Shown here: positions 23,978-37,068 of the stretch, piece after piece
Position numbering within the stretch: position 1 is the first letter of the stretch
Layout: every line of letters starts with the position of its first letter
Assembly: GCF_040111675.1 (NCBI RefSeq)
Contig: NZ_CP157794.1
Span: 1,695,501-1,759,500 of the forward strand
Direction: 5' to 3'
Source: Salinarimonas sp.
GTDB lineage: Bacteria > Pseudomonadota > Alphaproteobacteria > Rhizobiales > Beijerinckiaceae
Length of the DNA: 64,000 nt
Program-made: the position numbers and the translations under genes
Notes under the pieces: model-generated
What the model saw: only the letters and a program-made list of their open reading frames with translations
Databases searched by the model: none
Told to the model about the DNA's origin: nothing

Positions 23978-24001
23978 GCCGCGGGGGACCGCCCCCGCGG
24001 C
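23978..24001 (+). promoter_or_regulatory. Hairpin between rpoB and rpoC
   Basis: A perfect 10-base stem, GCCGCGGGGG with CCCCCGCGGC, and a 4-base loop in the 126-base gap. A GATTTTC run follows six bases later. It could stabilise or partly attenuate the message. Confidence 0.5.
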
Positions 24002-24057
24002 GCCTGCGATTTTCGAGGCGAGCGTGACGGCGCACCTCGCCCTGCCAGGAGACGGCG

Positions 24058-28227
<4,170 letters not shown>

Positions 28228-28258
28228 GCCGCCGCCGCGAGGCTCGGCACGAAATCGG

Positions 28259-28290
28259 AAGGGGGGCGATCTGCTGGATCGCCCCCCTTT
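28259..28290 (+). terminator. Rho-independent terminator after rpoC
   Basis: A perfect 11-base stem, GGGGGGCGATC (28261-28271) with GATCGCCCCCC (28277-28287), a 5-base loop, two flanking A-T pairs and a T-run. It is 31 bases after the rpoC stop. Confidence 0.88.
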
Positions 28291-28471
28291 CGATTATCGG
28301 CACCGAAGACAGTGCAAGCCGTTGGATGGCGCCTGGGCGAGCAACTTATTCAAAGCGGTTCGGCCGCGCTTCCGGTGCTCGAGCTTGATCGCGTGGACTC
28401 GAGAGCAGCTAATCGCCGAGCTGGATGGCGAGTCCAGAGCTGGGTCCAGATCACGGTGTCGTCCCCCGCGA

Positions 28472-29098
28472 TCAGCGAAACACGGCGATGCGAACCCCCA
28501 GCGCGACGAGAAGTCCGCCCATGAGGACATCGATGGCGCGTCTCGATCGCTCGTATGCTCCGCGAACCACGCGGACCCCGAAGAAGGCAGCCACCGAGAC
28601 CCACCAAAGCGCCGAGACCAGCAGCGCGACGCCGACACTGGCCGCGAAGAGGTCGAGAGGTGCATCCGGAGGTATCATGACGACGAACAGGCTGGAGTAA
28701 TAGGCGACGGACTTGGGGTTCGTCATGTTTGTCAGAAATCCGGCCCGAACCGCTTCCCAGGCCGTGAGCCGATCGAGATCGGTTGCCGCAGGCTTGCCGC
28801 AGTTCTTGCGCACGGCGCCGAGAAGGATCTTGCCGCCGAGCCAGATCAGGTAAGCCGCAGACGCATACTGCATCGCTGCATAGACGTGCGGATGAGTAGC
28901 CAAAAGCACGCCTAGCCCTAGTGCGGCCATAAGAGCCCAGGTAGCGCTGGCTGCCAGTATTCCACAAACGGCGAGAAGCCCGTATCTCCGTGACCTGCTG
29001 ATCGAGTAGTTGGAAACGATAATGAAGTTCGGCCCGGGGCTGGCCGCGGCAAAGAACTGAACCGCAGCTATACCCGCCAGTGTCTGCGCATAGTCCAT
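28472..29098 (-). CDS. LysE-family exporter
   Basis: A 208-residue membrane protein with about six helices. The start MDYAQTLAGIAAVQFFAAASPGPNF at 29098 is fixed by a CTGGAGG ribosome site and a promoter immediately upstream; the longer open frame would run through that promoter. The SPGPN motif near the N-terminus and the later FLTNMTNPKS segment are hallmarks of LysE/RhtB exporters, which pump out amino acids or related small molecules. The substrate is unknown. The gene and its flanks have clearly lower GC and more A/T third positions than rpoC and the epimerase gene beside it, which suggests recent arrival. Confidence 0.85.
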   Translation of the reverse strand: MDYAQTLAGIAAVQFFAAASPGPNFIIVSNYSISRSRRYGLLAVCGILAASATWALMAALGLGVLLATHPHVYAAMQYASAAYLIWLGGKILLGAVRKNCGKPAATDLDRLTAWEAVRAGFLTNMTNPKSVAYYSSLFVVMIPPDAPLDLFAASVGVALLVSALWWVSVAAFFGVRVVRGAYERSRRAIDVLMGGLLVALGVRIAVFR

Positions 29099-29150
29099 GT
29101 ATGCCGCCTCCAGAGGCTTTACGCGTAGCACGGCGTCGACCGCAGCGCAA

Positions 29151-29179
29151 GTCATAGTATGACTCTTGATAAGAAACAA
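29151..29179 (-). promoter_or_regulatory. Promoter of the LysE-family gene
   Basis: On the minus strand, TTGTTT (29174-29179) and TATGAC (29151-29156) with a 17-base gap, about 50 bases upstream of the start codon. The AT-rich flank stands out. Confidence 0.6.
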
Positions 29180-29259
29180 CTAAAGGTTTCCAAAGATTCG
29201 CCGGCCCTTCCCCGCGAGCGCCTTCCCCCTACGATCGATTGCGCAAGGGCAGGGATACC

Positions 29260-30249
29260 TCACCCCCACAGCGCCCGCTCCGGCGGATGCACCAGCGAGC
29301 CCTCGTAGCGCAGGGCGTGGTCGCGGTCGCGGGCGAGCAGAAGCGGGCCGTCGAGGTCGACGAAGCGGGCGCGGGGCGCGAGCAGCATGGCGGGCGCCAT
29401 GGCGAGCGACGAGGCCAGCATGCAGCCGACGAAGATGCCCATGCCGCGCGCCTGCGCCGCCTCGGCCAGCGCCAGCGCCTCGGTGAGGCCGCCGGTCTTG
29501 TCGAGCTTGATGTTGATCAAATCGTAGAGGCCCTCGAGCCGCGGGAGGCTCCCGCGGTCGTGGGCGCTCTCGTCGGCGCAGAGCGGCACCGGTCGGTCGA
29601 TGCCGCGCAGGGCCTCGTCGGTGGAGGCGTGGAGCGGCTGCTCGACCAGCGCGAAGCCGGCCTCGGCGCAGGCGGCCATGTGGGCGGCGAGGGTGTCGGG
29701 CGTCCAGCCCTCGTTGGCGTCGGCGATCAGGGTCGCGTCCGGCGCGCCCCGGCGCACGGCGGCGATGCGAGCGAGGTCGCCCTCCGGCGCGCCGAGCTTG
29801 ATCTTCAGGATCGGCCGCGAGGCGGCCTTGCCGGCGGCCGCCTCCATCGCCTCCGGCGTATCGAGGGAGATCGTGTAGGCCGTCGTCGCCGGGCGCAGGC
29901 GATCGACGCCGGCGGTGACGGCGGCGGGTACGCCGGAGCGCTTGGCGTCCAGGTCCCAGAGCGCGCAGTCGACGGCGTTGCGGGCGGCGCCCGGGGGCAG
30001 GGCGTTCTGCAGCGCCTCCCGGCTCATGCCGGCGACGAGGGCGGGGCGTATCGTCTCGATCTGCGCGAGCACGCTCTCGACGCTCTCGCCGTAGCGGGCA
30101 TAGGGCACGCATTCGCCGCGCCCGAGGGCGCCGTCCGCCTCCAGCGTGACGACGACGACCACGGCCTCCGTGCGGGATCCGCGGGAGATTGTGAAGCGCC
30201 CTGCGATCGGAAACGATTCGGCGGCGACGGTGAGGCTTCTCTGCGACAT
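29260..30249 (-). CDS. Dipeptide epimerase (L-Ala-D/L-Glu epimerase-like, enolase superfamily)
   Basis: A 329-residue enzyme of the muconate-lactonising/enolase superfamily, starting MSQRSLTVAAESFPI. The first catalytic base lies in the K-x-K motif ILKIKLG. The Mg2+ ligands are Asp in IADANEGW, Glu in EQPL and Asp in CADES. The second base is Lys in INIKLDKTGG. The order K-x-K, D, E, D, K and the GCMLASS end match L-Ala-D/L-Glu epimerases, which help recycle murein peptides. Other dipeptides are possible. A TCGGAGG-like site near the start on the plus strand is not relevant to this strand. It is divergent from the Mla-type operon. Confidence 0.87.
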   Translation of the reverse strand: MSQRSLTVAAESFPIAGRFTISRGSRTEAVVVVVTLEADGALGRGECVPYARYGESVESVLAQIETIRPALVAGMSREALQNALPPGAARNAVDCALWDLDAKRSGVPAAVTAGVDRLRPATTAYTISLDTPEAMEAAAGKAASRPILKIKLGAPEGDLARIAAVRRGAPDATLIADANEGWTPDTLAAHMAACAEAGFALVEQPLHASTDEALRGIDRPVPLCADESAHDRGSLPRLEGLYDLINIKLDKTGGLTEALALAEAAQARGMGIFVGCMLASSLAMAPAMLLAPRARFVDLDGPLLLARDRDHALRYEGSLVHPPERALWG

Positions 30250-30326
30250 GTCGGAGGAATACCCCGGACGCCCTCGACTCGGGAAGCCCGCGCGGGCTAT
30301 CACCGTTTCATCATGCGTATTGGCGA

Positions 30327-31508
30327 TTGACGGGACACGCCTTGCCCGCCACCGACGCGATCGAAACCCAGGCTCCCAGCGCGGAGCGCCGGCCGGCTCC
30401 GCAGACGGATGCCGGGCCGGGCGCGCTCGCGCTCTCGGGCGACTGGACCGCGCGCTTCGGCGAGACGCTCGAGCGCTGCGGCGCGGCGCTGGTCCAGGCG
30501 GGGCATGGCAAGGCCGAGCTCACGGTGGACCTCGCCGGCGTGGACCGGATGGACACGGCGGGCGCCGTCGCCGTCGACCGGGCGCGGCGAACGCTCGCGG
30601 CCTCCGGGACGACGGTGACGCTGCGCAACGCCGCGCCTGTGCACGAGCGCCTGATCGGCGAGGTCGCCCGCGCCGGTCTGGAGCTGCCGCAGCACCCGCG
30701 TACCTCGCCCTTCGTCGACTTCCTGGTCACGGTCGGCGAGACGATGGTGGAGGCGGGCAAGGACCTCGTCTCCGGCATCGTCTTCCTCGGCGAGTTCATC
30801 ACGGCGCTCGCGCGCGTCGTGATGCGGCCCTGGACCTTCCGCTTCACGGCGCTCGTCAACCAGGTCGACCAGATCGCGCTGCGGGGCCTGCCGATCATCC
30901 TGCTGATCTCTTTCGTGGTCGGCGCCATCATCGCGCAGCAGGGCATCTTCCAGCTGCGCCAGTTCGGCGCGGCGACCTTCGCCGTCGACCTGATCGGCAT
31001 CCTGGTCCTGCGCGAACTGGGCGTGCTCCTCTCCGCCATCATGGTCGCGGGCCGCTCGGGCTCGGCGTTCACGGCCGAGATCGGCGCCATGAAGATGCGC
31101 GAGGAGATCGACGCGCTGCGGGTGATGGGCCTCGACCCGATCGAGGTGCTGGTCGTGCCGCGCATCCTCGGGCTGGTCATCGGCCTGCCGCTGCTGGCCT
31201 TCTGCGCCTCGATCGCGGCGATCGTCGGCGGCGGGCTCGTCGCCTGGGTCTACGGCGACGTCGCGCCGGACGTGTTCCTGGCGCGCCTGCGCGAGGCGAT
31301 CGACCTCTCGACCTTCCTCGTCGGCCTGATCAAGGCGCCCTTCATGGCGCTCGTGATCGGCGTCATCGCCTCGATCGAGGGCATGGCGGTGAAGGGCTCG
31401 GCCGAATCGCTCGGCCAGCACGTGACGGCCTCGGTGGTGAAGGCCATCTTCATGGTGATCGTGCTGGACGGCCTGTTCGCCATGTTCTTCGCCGCGCTGG
31501 ATTACTGA
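30327..31508 (+). CDS. STAS-fused MlaE-family lipid transport permease
   Basis: About 393 residues. No ATG precedes the N-terminal domain in frame, so the start is a TTG, at 30327 or 30342; this is uncertain. Residues about 25-115 resemble a STAS/MlaB domain (LSGDWTARFGETLERCG, LAGVDRMDTAGAVAVDRAR). The MlaE permease follows with about five membrane segments and the conserved stretches GRSGSAFTAEIGAMKMREEI and DALRVMGLDP. MlaE works with MlaF, MlaB and MlaD to move phospholipids between the outer and inner membranes. Fusion of MlaB with MlaE replaces the separate MlaB gene. The ATPase follows after 4 bases. Confidence 0.87.
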   Translation: MTGHALPATDAIETQAPSAERRPAPQTDAGPGALALSGDWTARFGETLERCGAALVQAGHGKAELTVDLAGVDRMDTAGAVAVDRARRTLAASGTTVTLRNAAPVHERLIGEVARAGLELPQHPRTSPFVDFLVTVGETMVEAGKDLVSGIVFLGEFITALARVVMRPWTFRFTALVNQVDQIALRGLPIILLISFVVGAIIAQQGIFQLRQFGAATFAVDLIGILVLRELGVLLSAIMVAGRSGSAFTAEIGAMKMREEIDALRVMGLDPIEVLVVPRILGLVIGLPLLAFCASIAAIVGGGLVAWVYGDVAPDVFLARLREAIDLSTFLVGLIKAPFMALVIGVIASIEGMAVKGSAESLGQHVTASVVKAIFMVIVLDGLFAMFFAALDY

Positions 31509-31512
31509 GCCG

Positions 31513-32328
31513 ATGACCGAGCCCGCCACCCGCATCCGGGAGAAAGGTCCGGCCCCGCGCGACGCGGAGCCGATCATCCGCGTGCGCGATCTGGAGGTCG
31601 GCTTCGGCGAGAAGACGATCTTCCGCCACCTCGACCTCGACGTCTATCGCGGCGAGATCCTCGGCTTCGTCGGCGGCTCGGGCACCGGCAAGTCGGTGCT
31701 CACCCGCGCCATCCTCGGCCTCCTGCCGACTCGGGCGGGCACGATCGAGGTCTTCGGTCGCAACCGCGCGGGCCTCTCCGCGCGCGAGCGCCGCGAGATG
31801 GAGCGGCGCTGGGGCGTCCTGTTCCAGAACGGCGCCCTGTTCTCCGGGCTCACGGTGAAGCAGAACGTGCAGATGCCCATGCGCGAGCATCTCGACCTGT
31901 CGCAGGCCATGATGGACGATCTCGCCATGCTCAAGGTCGAGATGGTGGGGCTCAAGCCCGATGCGGCGGACAAGTACCCCTCCGAGCTCTCGGGTGGCAT
32001 GATCAAGCGCGCCGCGCTCGCGCGGGCGCTGTCGCTCGACCCGGACGTCGTCTTCCTCGACGAGCCGACGTCCGGCCTCGACCCGATCGGCGCGGCCGAA
32101 TTCGACGACCTGATCGCCACCTTGCGCGACACGCTGGGGCTCACCGTCTACATGGTCACGCACGACCTCGACAGCCTGTTCACCGTCTGCGACCGGATCG
32201 CGGCGCTCGCCGAGAAGCGGGTGATCGCGGAGGGGCCGATCGAGACCATGCTCGCCTCGGACCACCCGTGGCTGAGATCCTACTTCCACGGCAAGCGCGC
32301 GCGCGCGGTCGCGACCGAGAGCGCGTGA
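31513..32328 (+). CDS. MlaF-type ABC transporter ATPase
   Basis: A 271-residue ATPase beginning with an unstructured 20-residue tail. Walker A is GGSGTGKSVLTRAI, the Q-loop FQNGALFSGLTV, the signature LSGGMIKRAALARAL, Walker B VVFLDEPTSGLDPI, and the switch VTHDLDS. The G-A-L-F Q-loop and L-S-G-G-M signature are typical of the MlaF/Mkl branch that drives MCE lipid transporters. It sits between the MlaE-type permease and the MCE gene, with gaps of 4 and 9 bases, so one operon is clear. Confidence 0.93.
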   Translation: MTEPATRIREKGPAPRDAEPIIRVRDLEVGFGEKTIFRHLDLDVYRGEILGFVGGSGTGKSVLTRAILGLLPTRAGTIEVFGRNRAGLSARERREMERRWGVLFQNGALFSGLTVKQNVQMPMREHLDLSQAMMDDLAMLKVEMVGLKPDAADKYPSELSGGMIKRAALARALSLDPDVVFLDEPTSGLDPIGAAEFDDLIATLRDTLGLTVYMVTHDLDSLFTVCDRIAALAEKRVIAEGPIETMLASDHPWLRSYFHGKRARAVATESA

Positions 32329-32337
32329 GGACGAGAC

Positions 32338-34584
32338 ATGGAAACCCGCGCCAACTACGCCCTCATCGGCCTGTTCACGCTCCTCGTCGTCGCGGCGGCG
32401 TTCCTGTTCGTCTACTGGTTCGCGGTCAGCGACACGGGCCGGGAGCGAGCCGAATTGCGCATCCTGTTCGAGGGCTCGGTGTCGGGCCTCTCGCGCGGCG
32501 CGCCGGTGAACTTCAACGGCATTCGCGTCGGCGAGGTGACGCAGCTCGCGATCTCGCGGGAGAACCCGTCCATCGTCATCGCCCGCGCCACCGTCGACCC
32601 GACGATCCCGCTTCGTCAGGACACGACGGCGCGGCTCGAGTACCAGGGCCTCACGGGCATCGCCTCGGTGTCGCTGTCCGGCGGCTCCCCGACCTCCGAG
32701 CCGCTGATCAGCGAGGACATGGAGGGGCTGCCGACGATCGAGGCGGAGCCGTCCGACTTCCAGGACCTGATCGAAAGCGCGCGCAACATCGCCCGGCGCG
32801 CGTCCGACGTGTTCGACCGTTTCGACACGCTCGTCGCGGAGAACGACCAGGCCATCGCCAACACGGTGCAGAACGTGGAGCGCTTCTCGCAGGCGCTCGC
32901 CGAGAACGCGCCGGCGATCGACCGCTTCCTCGAGCAGGTCGGCCAGGCGGCGGAGCGCATCGGGCCGCTCGCCGACAGCCTCGACGAGCTCTCGCGCAAC
33001 GTGAACTCCATCGTCGCGGCGATCGACGCGGAGAGCGTCGCCCGCTCGGTGGAGAACGTCGAGAGCTTCACCCAGACGCTGGCCAACAGCGAGGAACAGC
33101 TGACGCAGGCCTTCGCCGACGCCTCCGAGCTGGTCTCGCGCCTGAACGAGGCCGCGACCGGCGTCGAGGCGACGGTGGCGGACGTGCGCGCCTTCGTCGG
33201 CGCGCTCGACCCGGCGGCGATCGACGCCACGGTCGCCAATGTGCGCGACTTCTCGCAGACGCTGGTCGACAATCGCGAGGCGCTCGACCGGGCGATCGGC
33301 TCGGCGGCGACGCTGACCGAGAACCTCGCCCAGTCCTCGCAGCGGCTCGACGCGACGCTGGAGAACGTGGAGGGCGTCTCGGAGACGGTCGCGGCCAACC
33401 GCGAGAACATCGATCAGGTGCTCTCCCAGGCGGCGCAGCTGACCTCGCGCCTCGCCACGGCCTCGGAGACGCTGCAGGCGACGCTCGCCGACATCGACGG
33501 GCTCGTCGCCGCCGTCGACCCGGCGCGGGTCGAATCGACGCTCGCCAACGTCGAGGCCTTCTCGCAGACGCTCGCCGCCAATCGCGAGAGCGTCGACGCC
33601 GTGATCGCCAGCGCCCGCTCGCTGACGCAGACGCTCGAGGCCACGGCCTCGCGGCTCGACGGCACGGTGGGGCGCGTCGACGCGCTGGTCTCGGCGGTGG
33701 ATCCGGCGACGGTCTCGGCGACGCTCGAGAACGCCCGCGCCTTCTCGCAGACGCTGGCGGACACGCGCGAGGACCTGCTCGCCACGCTCGAAGAGGCGCG
33801 CGAGATCGCCGCCGCCATCGACCCGGCCGTGGTGCAATCGACGCTGGGCAACGTCGAGGGCTTCTCGCAGACGCTCGCCGCGAACCGGCAGGCGGTGGAC
33901 CGCGTCATCGCCAACGCCGAGAGTCTGACGCAGACCCTGGCGCAGACCTCGACGCGCCTCGACGGCGCCATCGACCGGGTCGATGCGCTCGTCGGCGCGG
34001 TCGATCCGGCCGCCGTCTCCGAGACGGTGGAGAACGCCCGCGCCTTCTCGCAGACGCTGGCCGACAACAGCGAGAACGTCACGCGGGCGCTGGAGGAGAT
34101 CGGGCGCATCGCGCAGGCGATCGATTCCGAGCGGATCGAGCGGGTGATCGCCAATGTCGAGACCTTCTCCGAATCGCTCGGCGGGAACGCCGACGAGATC
34201 GACGCCGTGGTGGCCAACGCCGTCTCGATCTCCGAGCAGCTCGACGCCTCCGCGGCGCGGGTCGACCGTGTGCTCCAGGCCGCGGAGGATTTCCTCGGCA
34301 CGGCCGCGGGCGAGGAGGGCGATGCGCTGTTCGACGAGATCCGCGAGGCGGCGGCCTCGATCCGCACGCTCGCCGACAACCTGGACACGCGCACGGCGGA
34401 ACTGTCGCAGAACCTGAACCGTTTCACGGGGCCGGGCCTGCAGGAGGTCCGCGCGCTCGCCGAGGAAGGCCGGCGCACCCTCGAGGACATCGGCCGCGCC
34501 GTGCGCTCGATCGAGCGCGATCCCTCGCAGGTGATCTTCGGCGGCGAGGGCGGCGGTGTGCGCGAATATCAGGGCCGGCGTTGA
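32338..34584 (+). CDS. MlaD-type MCE lipid-transport protein with long repeat tail
   Basis: A 748-residue protein, several times longer than E. coli MlaD. It has an N-terminal membrane anchor (about 8-29) and one MCE domain (about 38-120: LRILFEGSVSGLSRGAPVNFNGIRVGEV). A tail of some 600 residues follows, almost all predicted helix. The tail contains nine copies of a module opening N-V-E-x-F-S-Q-T-L-A-x-N, in unit lengths of about 61 and 40 residues. MCE proteins form hexameric rings with a lipid channel, and long helical tails can form a tube reaching the outer membrane, as in PqiB. That role is inference. An RBS GAGGACG lies just before the ATG. Confidence 0.9.
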   Translation: METRANYALIGLFTLLVVAAAFLFVYWFAVSDTGRERAELRILFEGSVSGLSRGAPVNFNGIRVGEVTQLAISRENPSIVIARATVDPTIPLRQDTTARLEYQGLTGIASVSLSGGSPTSEPLISEDMEGLPTIEAEPSDFQDLIESARNIARRASDVFDRFDTLVAENDQAIANTVQNVERFSQALAENAPAIDRFLEQVGQAAERIGPLADSLDELSRNVNSIVAAIDAESVARSVENVESFTQTLANSEEQLTQAFADASELVSRLNEAATGVEATVADVRAFVGALDPAAIDATVANVRDFSQTLVDNREALDRAIGSAATLTENLAQSSQRLDATLENVEGVSETVAANRENIDQVLSQAAQLTSRLATASETLQATLADIDGLVAAVDPARVESTLANVEAFSQTLAANRESVDAVIASARSLTQTLEATASRLDGTVGRVDALVSAVDPATVSATLENARAFSQTLADTREDLLATLEEAREIAAAIDPAVVQSTLGNVEGFSQTLAANRQAVDRVIANAESLTQTLAQTSTRLDGAIDRVDALVGAVDPAAVSETVENARAFSQTLADNSENVTRALEEIGRIAQAIDSERIERVIANVETFSESLGGNADEIDAVVANAVSISEQLDASAARVDRVLQAAEDFLGTAAGEEGDALFDEIREAAASIRTLADNLDTRTAELSQNLNRFTGPGLQEVRALAEEGRRTLEDIGRAVRSIERDPSQVIFGGEGGGVREYQGRR
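32860..34260 (+). repeat. Nine tandem helical modules in the MCE protein gene
   Basis: Units of about 61 and about 40 codons partly alternate. The best-matched pair are the modules with SLTQTL and RVDALV, and there DNA identity is high (for example GAGGxCTTCTCGCAGACGCT repeated). Strong DNA similarity between some copies suggests fairly recent duplication or gene conversion. Confidence 0.8.
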
Positions 34585-34668
34585 CGCCCGGCGCAGCTTC
34601 GGCTTTGGATGGCCCGGGGTTTCGGGCGTCGAGCGGTTCGGGGGCGTGATGTGACGAGGGCGAGCACG

Positions 34669-35262
34669 ATGACGAGAGCGAGGCGGATCGCGCTGGCGGT
34701 CGCGCTCGCGACGCCGCTGGCGGGCTGCGCCTCCGCGCCGGCGCTCGTCACCTATGGGCTCGCCGCGCCTGTCGAGCGCGTCTCCGCGCCGATGCGGCTG
34801 CCGGGGCTGATCCTGGTCGTCGAGCCCACCGCGATCGAGCTCTACGCCTCCGAGCGCGTCGTGGTGCGCGAGCCGGGCGGCGCGCTCTCCTACCTGCCGG
34901 GCGTGCAATACGCCGACCAGCTCCCCGCCCTCGTGCAGACGCGTCTCGTCGAGACCTTCGAGAACGCGAGCCGAATCGGCGGCGTCGCCCGCCCCGGCGA
35001 CCGGGTCTCGCCCGATTTCCAGCTGAACTCGACGATCCGCACCTTCTGGGTCGACGCCGAGACGAATCTCGCCGTGGTCGAGATCGCGGTGCGCGCCGTC
35101 GACGAGAGCGACGGCTCGGTGGCCGACGCCAAGGTGTTCTCCGCCCGCGTTCCGGTGGCGGCGATCGACGGCCGCGCGGCGATGCTCGGGCTCGAGGTCG
35201 CGCTGGCTGAGGCGATGCTGGAGATCGTCCGCTGGGCCGGGACCGGTCGCGCGGGGGCTTGA
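34669..35262 (+). CDS. ABC-type transport auxiliary lipoprotein
   Basis: A 197-residue lipoprotein. The start MTRARRIALAVALATPLAGC is chosen since a signal peptide and lipobox LAGC (Cys20) follow. The mature domain has the strands LPGLILVVEPTAIELYASERVVVRE and LPGVQYADQLPALVQTRLVETFENASR, typical of the family that accompanies MCE operons (PqiC-like, ABC_trans_aux). Such lipoproteins sit at the outer membrane and are thought to dock the MCE tube. It is the last gene of the operon, 84 bases after the MCE gene. Confidence 0.88.
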   Translation: MTRARRIALAVALATPLAGCASAPALVTYGLAAPVERVSAPMRLPGLILVVEPTAIELYASERVVVREPGGALSYLPGVQYADQLPALVQTRLVETFENASRIGGVARPGDRVSPDFQLNSTIRTFWVDAETNLAVVEIAVRAVDESDGSVADAKVFSARVPVAAIDGRAAMLGLEVALAEAMLEIVRWAGTGRAGA

Positions 35263-35274
35263 CTCGCACCCTTT

Positions 35275-35460
35275 GTCATCCCCGGCCGGAGCCGCGAAGC
35301 GGCGGAGGGGAAGGGGACCCAGCACGACTCGTCGCCGCGCAGCGGCGTCCATATGGCGGCGACCAGCCGCCTGATCGGCGGCATGCGGCGCGCCTTCGGC
35401 GCAGTTTCTGCGCTGGGTCCCCTTCCCCTGCGCGCCTTCGGCGCTCCGGCCGGGGATGAC
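35275..35460. repeat. Long inverted-repeat element
   Basis: The arms GTCATCCCCGGCCGGAG...GGGGAAGGGGACCCAGC (35275-35323) and the matching GCTGGGTCCCCTTCCCCTG...CCGGCCGGGGATGAC (35412-35460) face each other across about 90 bases that hold further small palindromes. It lies between the lipoprotein gene and trmJ. It looks like a dispersed, non-coding intergenic repeat. Confidence 0.8.
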
Positions 35461-35501
35461 GGCCAGGTGCATCCGCCTCGCGGCTGCGCTAAACACCCCC
35501 C

Positions 35502-36248
35502 ATGACCACATCCGCCGCACCCATCGTCATCCTCGTCGAGCCCCAGATGGGCGAGAACATCGGCATGGCCGCCCGGGCCATGGCGAATTTCGCGCTCACC
35601 GAGATGCGCCTCGTCGCGCCCCGCGACGGCTGGCCGAACCCGGCCGCGACGGCCACGGCGGCGGGAGCGACGCACATTCTCGAGAACGCGACCGTCTATC
35701 CCGACACGCGCGCCGCGATCGCCGACCTCACCCTCGTCTACGCCACGACGGCGCGCGAGCGCGGGCAGATGAAGCGGGTGCTCTTGCCGGTCGACGCGGT
35801 GGCGGAGGCGCGCCCCGCGCTGGCCGCGCGCGGGCGCGTCGGCATCCTGTTCGGGCGCGAGCGCGAGGGATTGTGGAACGACGAGATCGCGCTCGCCGAC
35901 GCGATCCTCACCTTCCCGGTGAACCCCGCGTTCCCCTCGCTGAACCTCGCGCAGGCGGTGCTTCTCGTCGGCTACGAGTGGTTCAAGGCCGAGAGCGCGG
36001 GCGCGCTGCCCTTCGGCGACGTCGAGCGCCCGCCGGCGCCCCGCGAGATGGTGGTCTCGTTCTTCGACTTCCTGGAGGTCGAGCTCGACCGCGCCGGCTT
36101 CTACCCGCCCGACAAGAAGACGACCATGGCCCGCAACATGCGCGACATGTTCCTGCGCAAGGGCCTCTCCGAGCAGGAGGTGCGCACCTTCCGCGGCATG
36201 ATCGGCGCCCTGATGAAGCCCCGCCGCGGCGGGGCGCCGGAGGCGTGA
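35502..36248 (+). CDS. trmJ: tRNA (cytidine/uridine-2'-O-)-methyltransferase TrmJ-like
   Basis: A 248-residue SPOUT-class RNA methyltransferase. The first motif is [19 protein letters not shown]. The knot is formed by [19 protein letters not shown] and [18 protein letters not shown], which bind S-adenosylmethionine. The C-terminal 80 residues are the TrmJ-type dimer extension ([18 protein letters not shown]). TrmJ methylates the ribose of position 32 in several tRNAs. The length fits. Its stop overlaps the GTG start of murI, so the two are coupled. Confidence 0.9.
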   Translation: MTTSAAPIVILVEPQMGENIGMAARAMANFALTEMRLVAPRDGWPNPAATATAAGATHILENATVYPDTRAAIADLTLVYATTARERGQMKRVLLPVDAVAEARPALAARGRVGILFGREREGLWNDEIALADAILTFPVNPAFPSLNLAQAVLLVGYEWFKAESAGALPFGDVERPPAPREMVVSFFDFLEVELDRAGFYPPDKKTTMARNMRDMFLRKGLSEQEVRTFRGMIGALMKPRRGGAPEA

Positions 36249-37024
36249 GCCGGCTGCTCGTCTTCGATTCGGGTCTCGGCGGCCTCACCGTGCTGGCCGC
36301 GATCCGCAAGGCGCGCCCCGATGCCGACGTGCTCTACCTCGCGGACGACGCCTTCTTTCCCTACGGCGCGCTGCCGGAGCAGGCGCTCGTCGCGCGCGTC
36401 CTCGGCGTGATGGCCGAGGCGATCCCCGCCGCGCGCCCGGACGCCGTGGTGATCGCCTGCAACACCGCCTCGACACTGGTGCTGCCGCCGCTCAGGGCCG
36501 CCTTCGAGGTCCCGTTCGTCGGCACGGTGCCGGCGATCAAGCCGGCGGCGGCGGCCTCGCACACGAAACGGATCAGCGTGCTCGCCACGCCGGGGACCGT
36601 GGCGCGGGACTACACCCGCGCCCTGATCGCCGAGCATGCGGGCGACTGCCGGGTGACGCTGGTCGGCGCGCCGGGCCTCGCCGCCCTCGCCGAGGCCGCG
36701 CTCTCGGGGGCGCCTGCGCCGGACACGGCGATCGCCGCCGAGATCGCGCCGTGCTTCGTCGCGGACGAGGCGGCGCGTACCGACGCGGTCGTCCTCGCCT
36801 GCACGCATTACCCGCTCCTCGTCGAGCGCCTCCACCGCCTCGCCCCCTGGCCGGTCGCCTGGCTCGATCCCGCTCCGGCCATCGCCCGGCGTGTCGTGAG
36901 CCTTCTCGGCGCGGCGCGCCCGGGCGCGCCGGCGGGGAGGGGAGAGGCCCGCTTCACCAGCGGCCGCCCGCCGCTCCCCGCGATCCGAGCGGCGCTGGCG
37001 GAGCGGGGGCTGGCCTGCGGGTGA
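36245..37024 (+). CDS. murI: Glutamate racemase
   Basis: A 259-residue enzyme making D-glutamate for peptidoglycan. The GTG start overlaps the trmJ stop as GTGA. The start of the fold is [17 protein letters not shown], with the active-site Asp and Ser. The two catalytic Cys lie in [12 protein letters not shown] and [14 protein letters not shown], with His next to the second. The product-binding segment [13 protein letters not shown] is also present, with Ala-Phe-Phe where many relatives have Thr-Ala-Arg. The enzyme is cytoplasmic. Length and motifs are complete. Confidence 0.95.
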   Translation: MSRLLVFDSGLGGLTVLAAIRKARPDADVLYLADDAFFPYGALPEQALVARVLGVMAEAIPAARPDAVVIACNTASTLVLPPLRAAFEVPFVGTVPAIKPAAAASHTKRISVLATPGTVARDYTRALIAEHAGDCRVTLVGAPGLAALAEAALSGAPAPDTAIAAEIAPCFVADEAARTDAVVLACTHYPLLVERLHRLAPWPVAWLDPAPAIARRVVSLLGAARPGAPAGRGEARFTSGRPPLPAIRAALAERGLACG

Positions 37025-37068
37025 AAACCCTGTCCACGCGGGGGGCGCGTGAGGGGGCGGCTGGGGAT

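Noticed and set aside
31450..35520. Minus-strand open frame of about 1350 codons opposite the Mla-type operon
   Set aside because: It is a shadow of the repeat-bearing MCE gene, and its own repeats simply mirror those.
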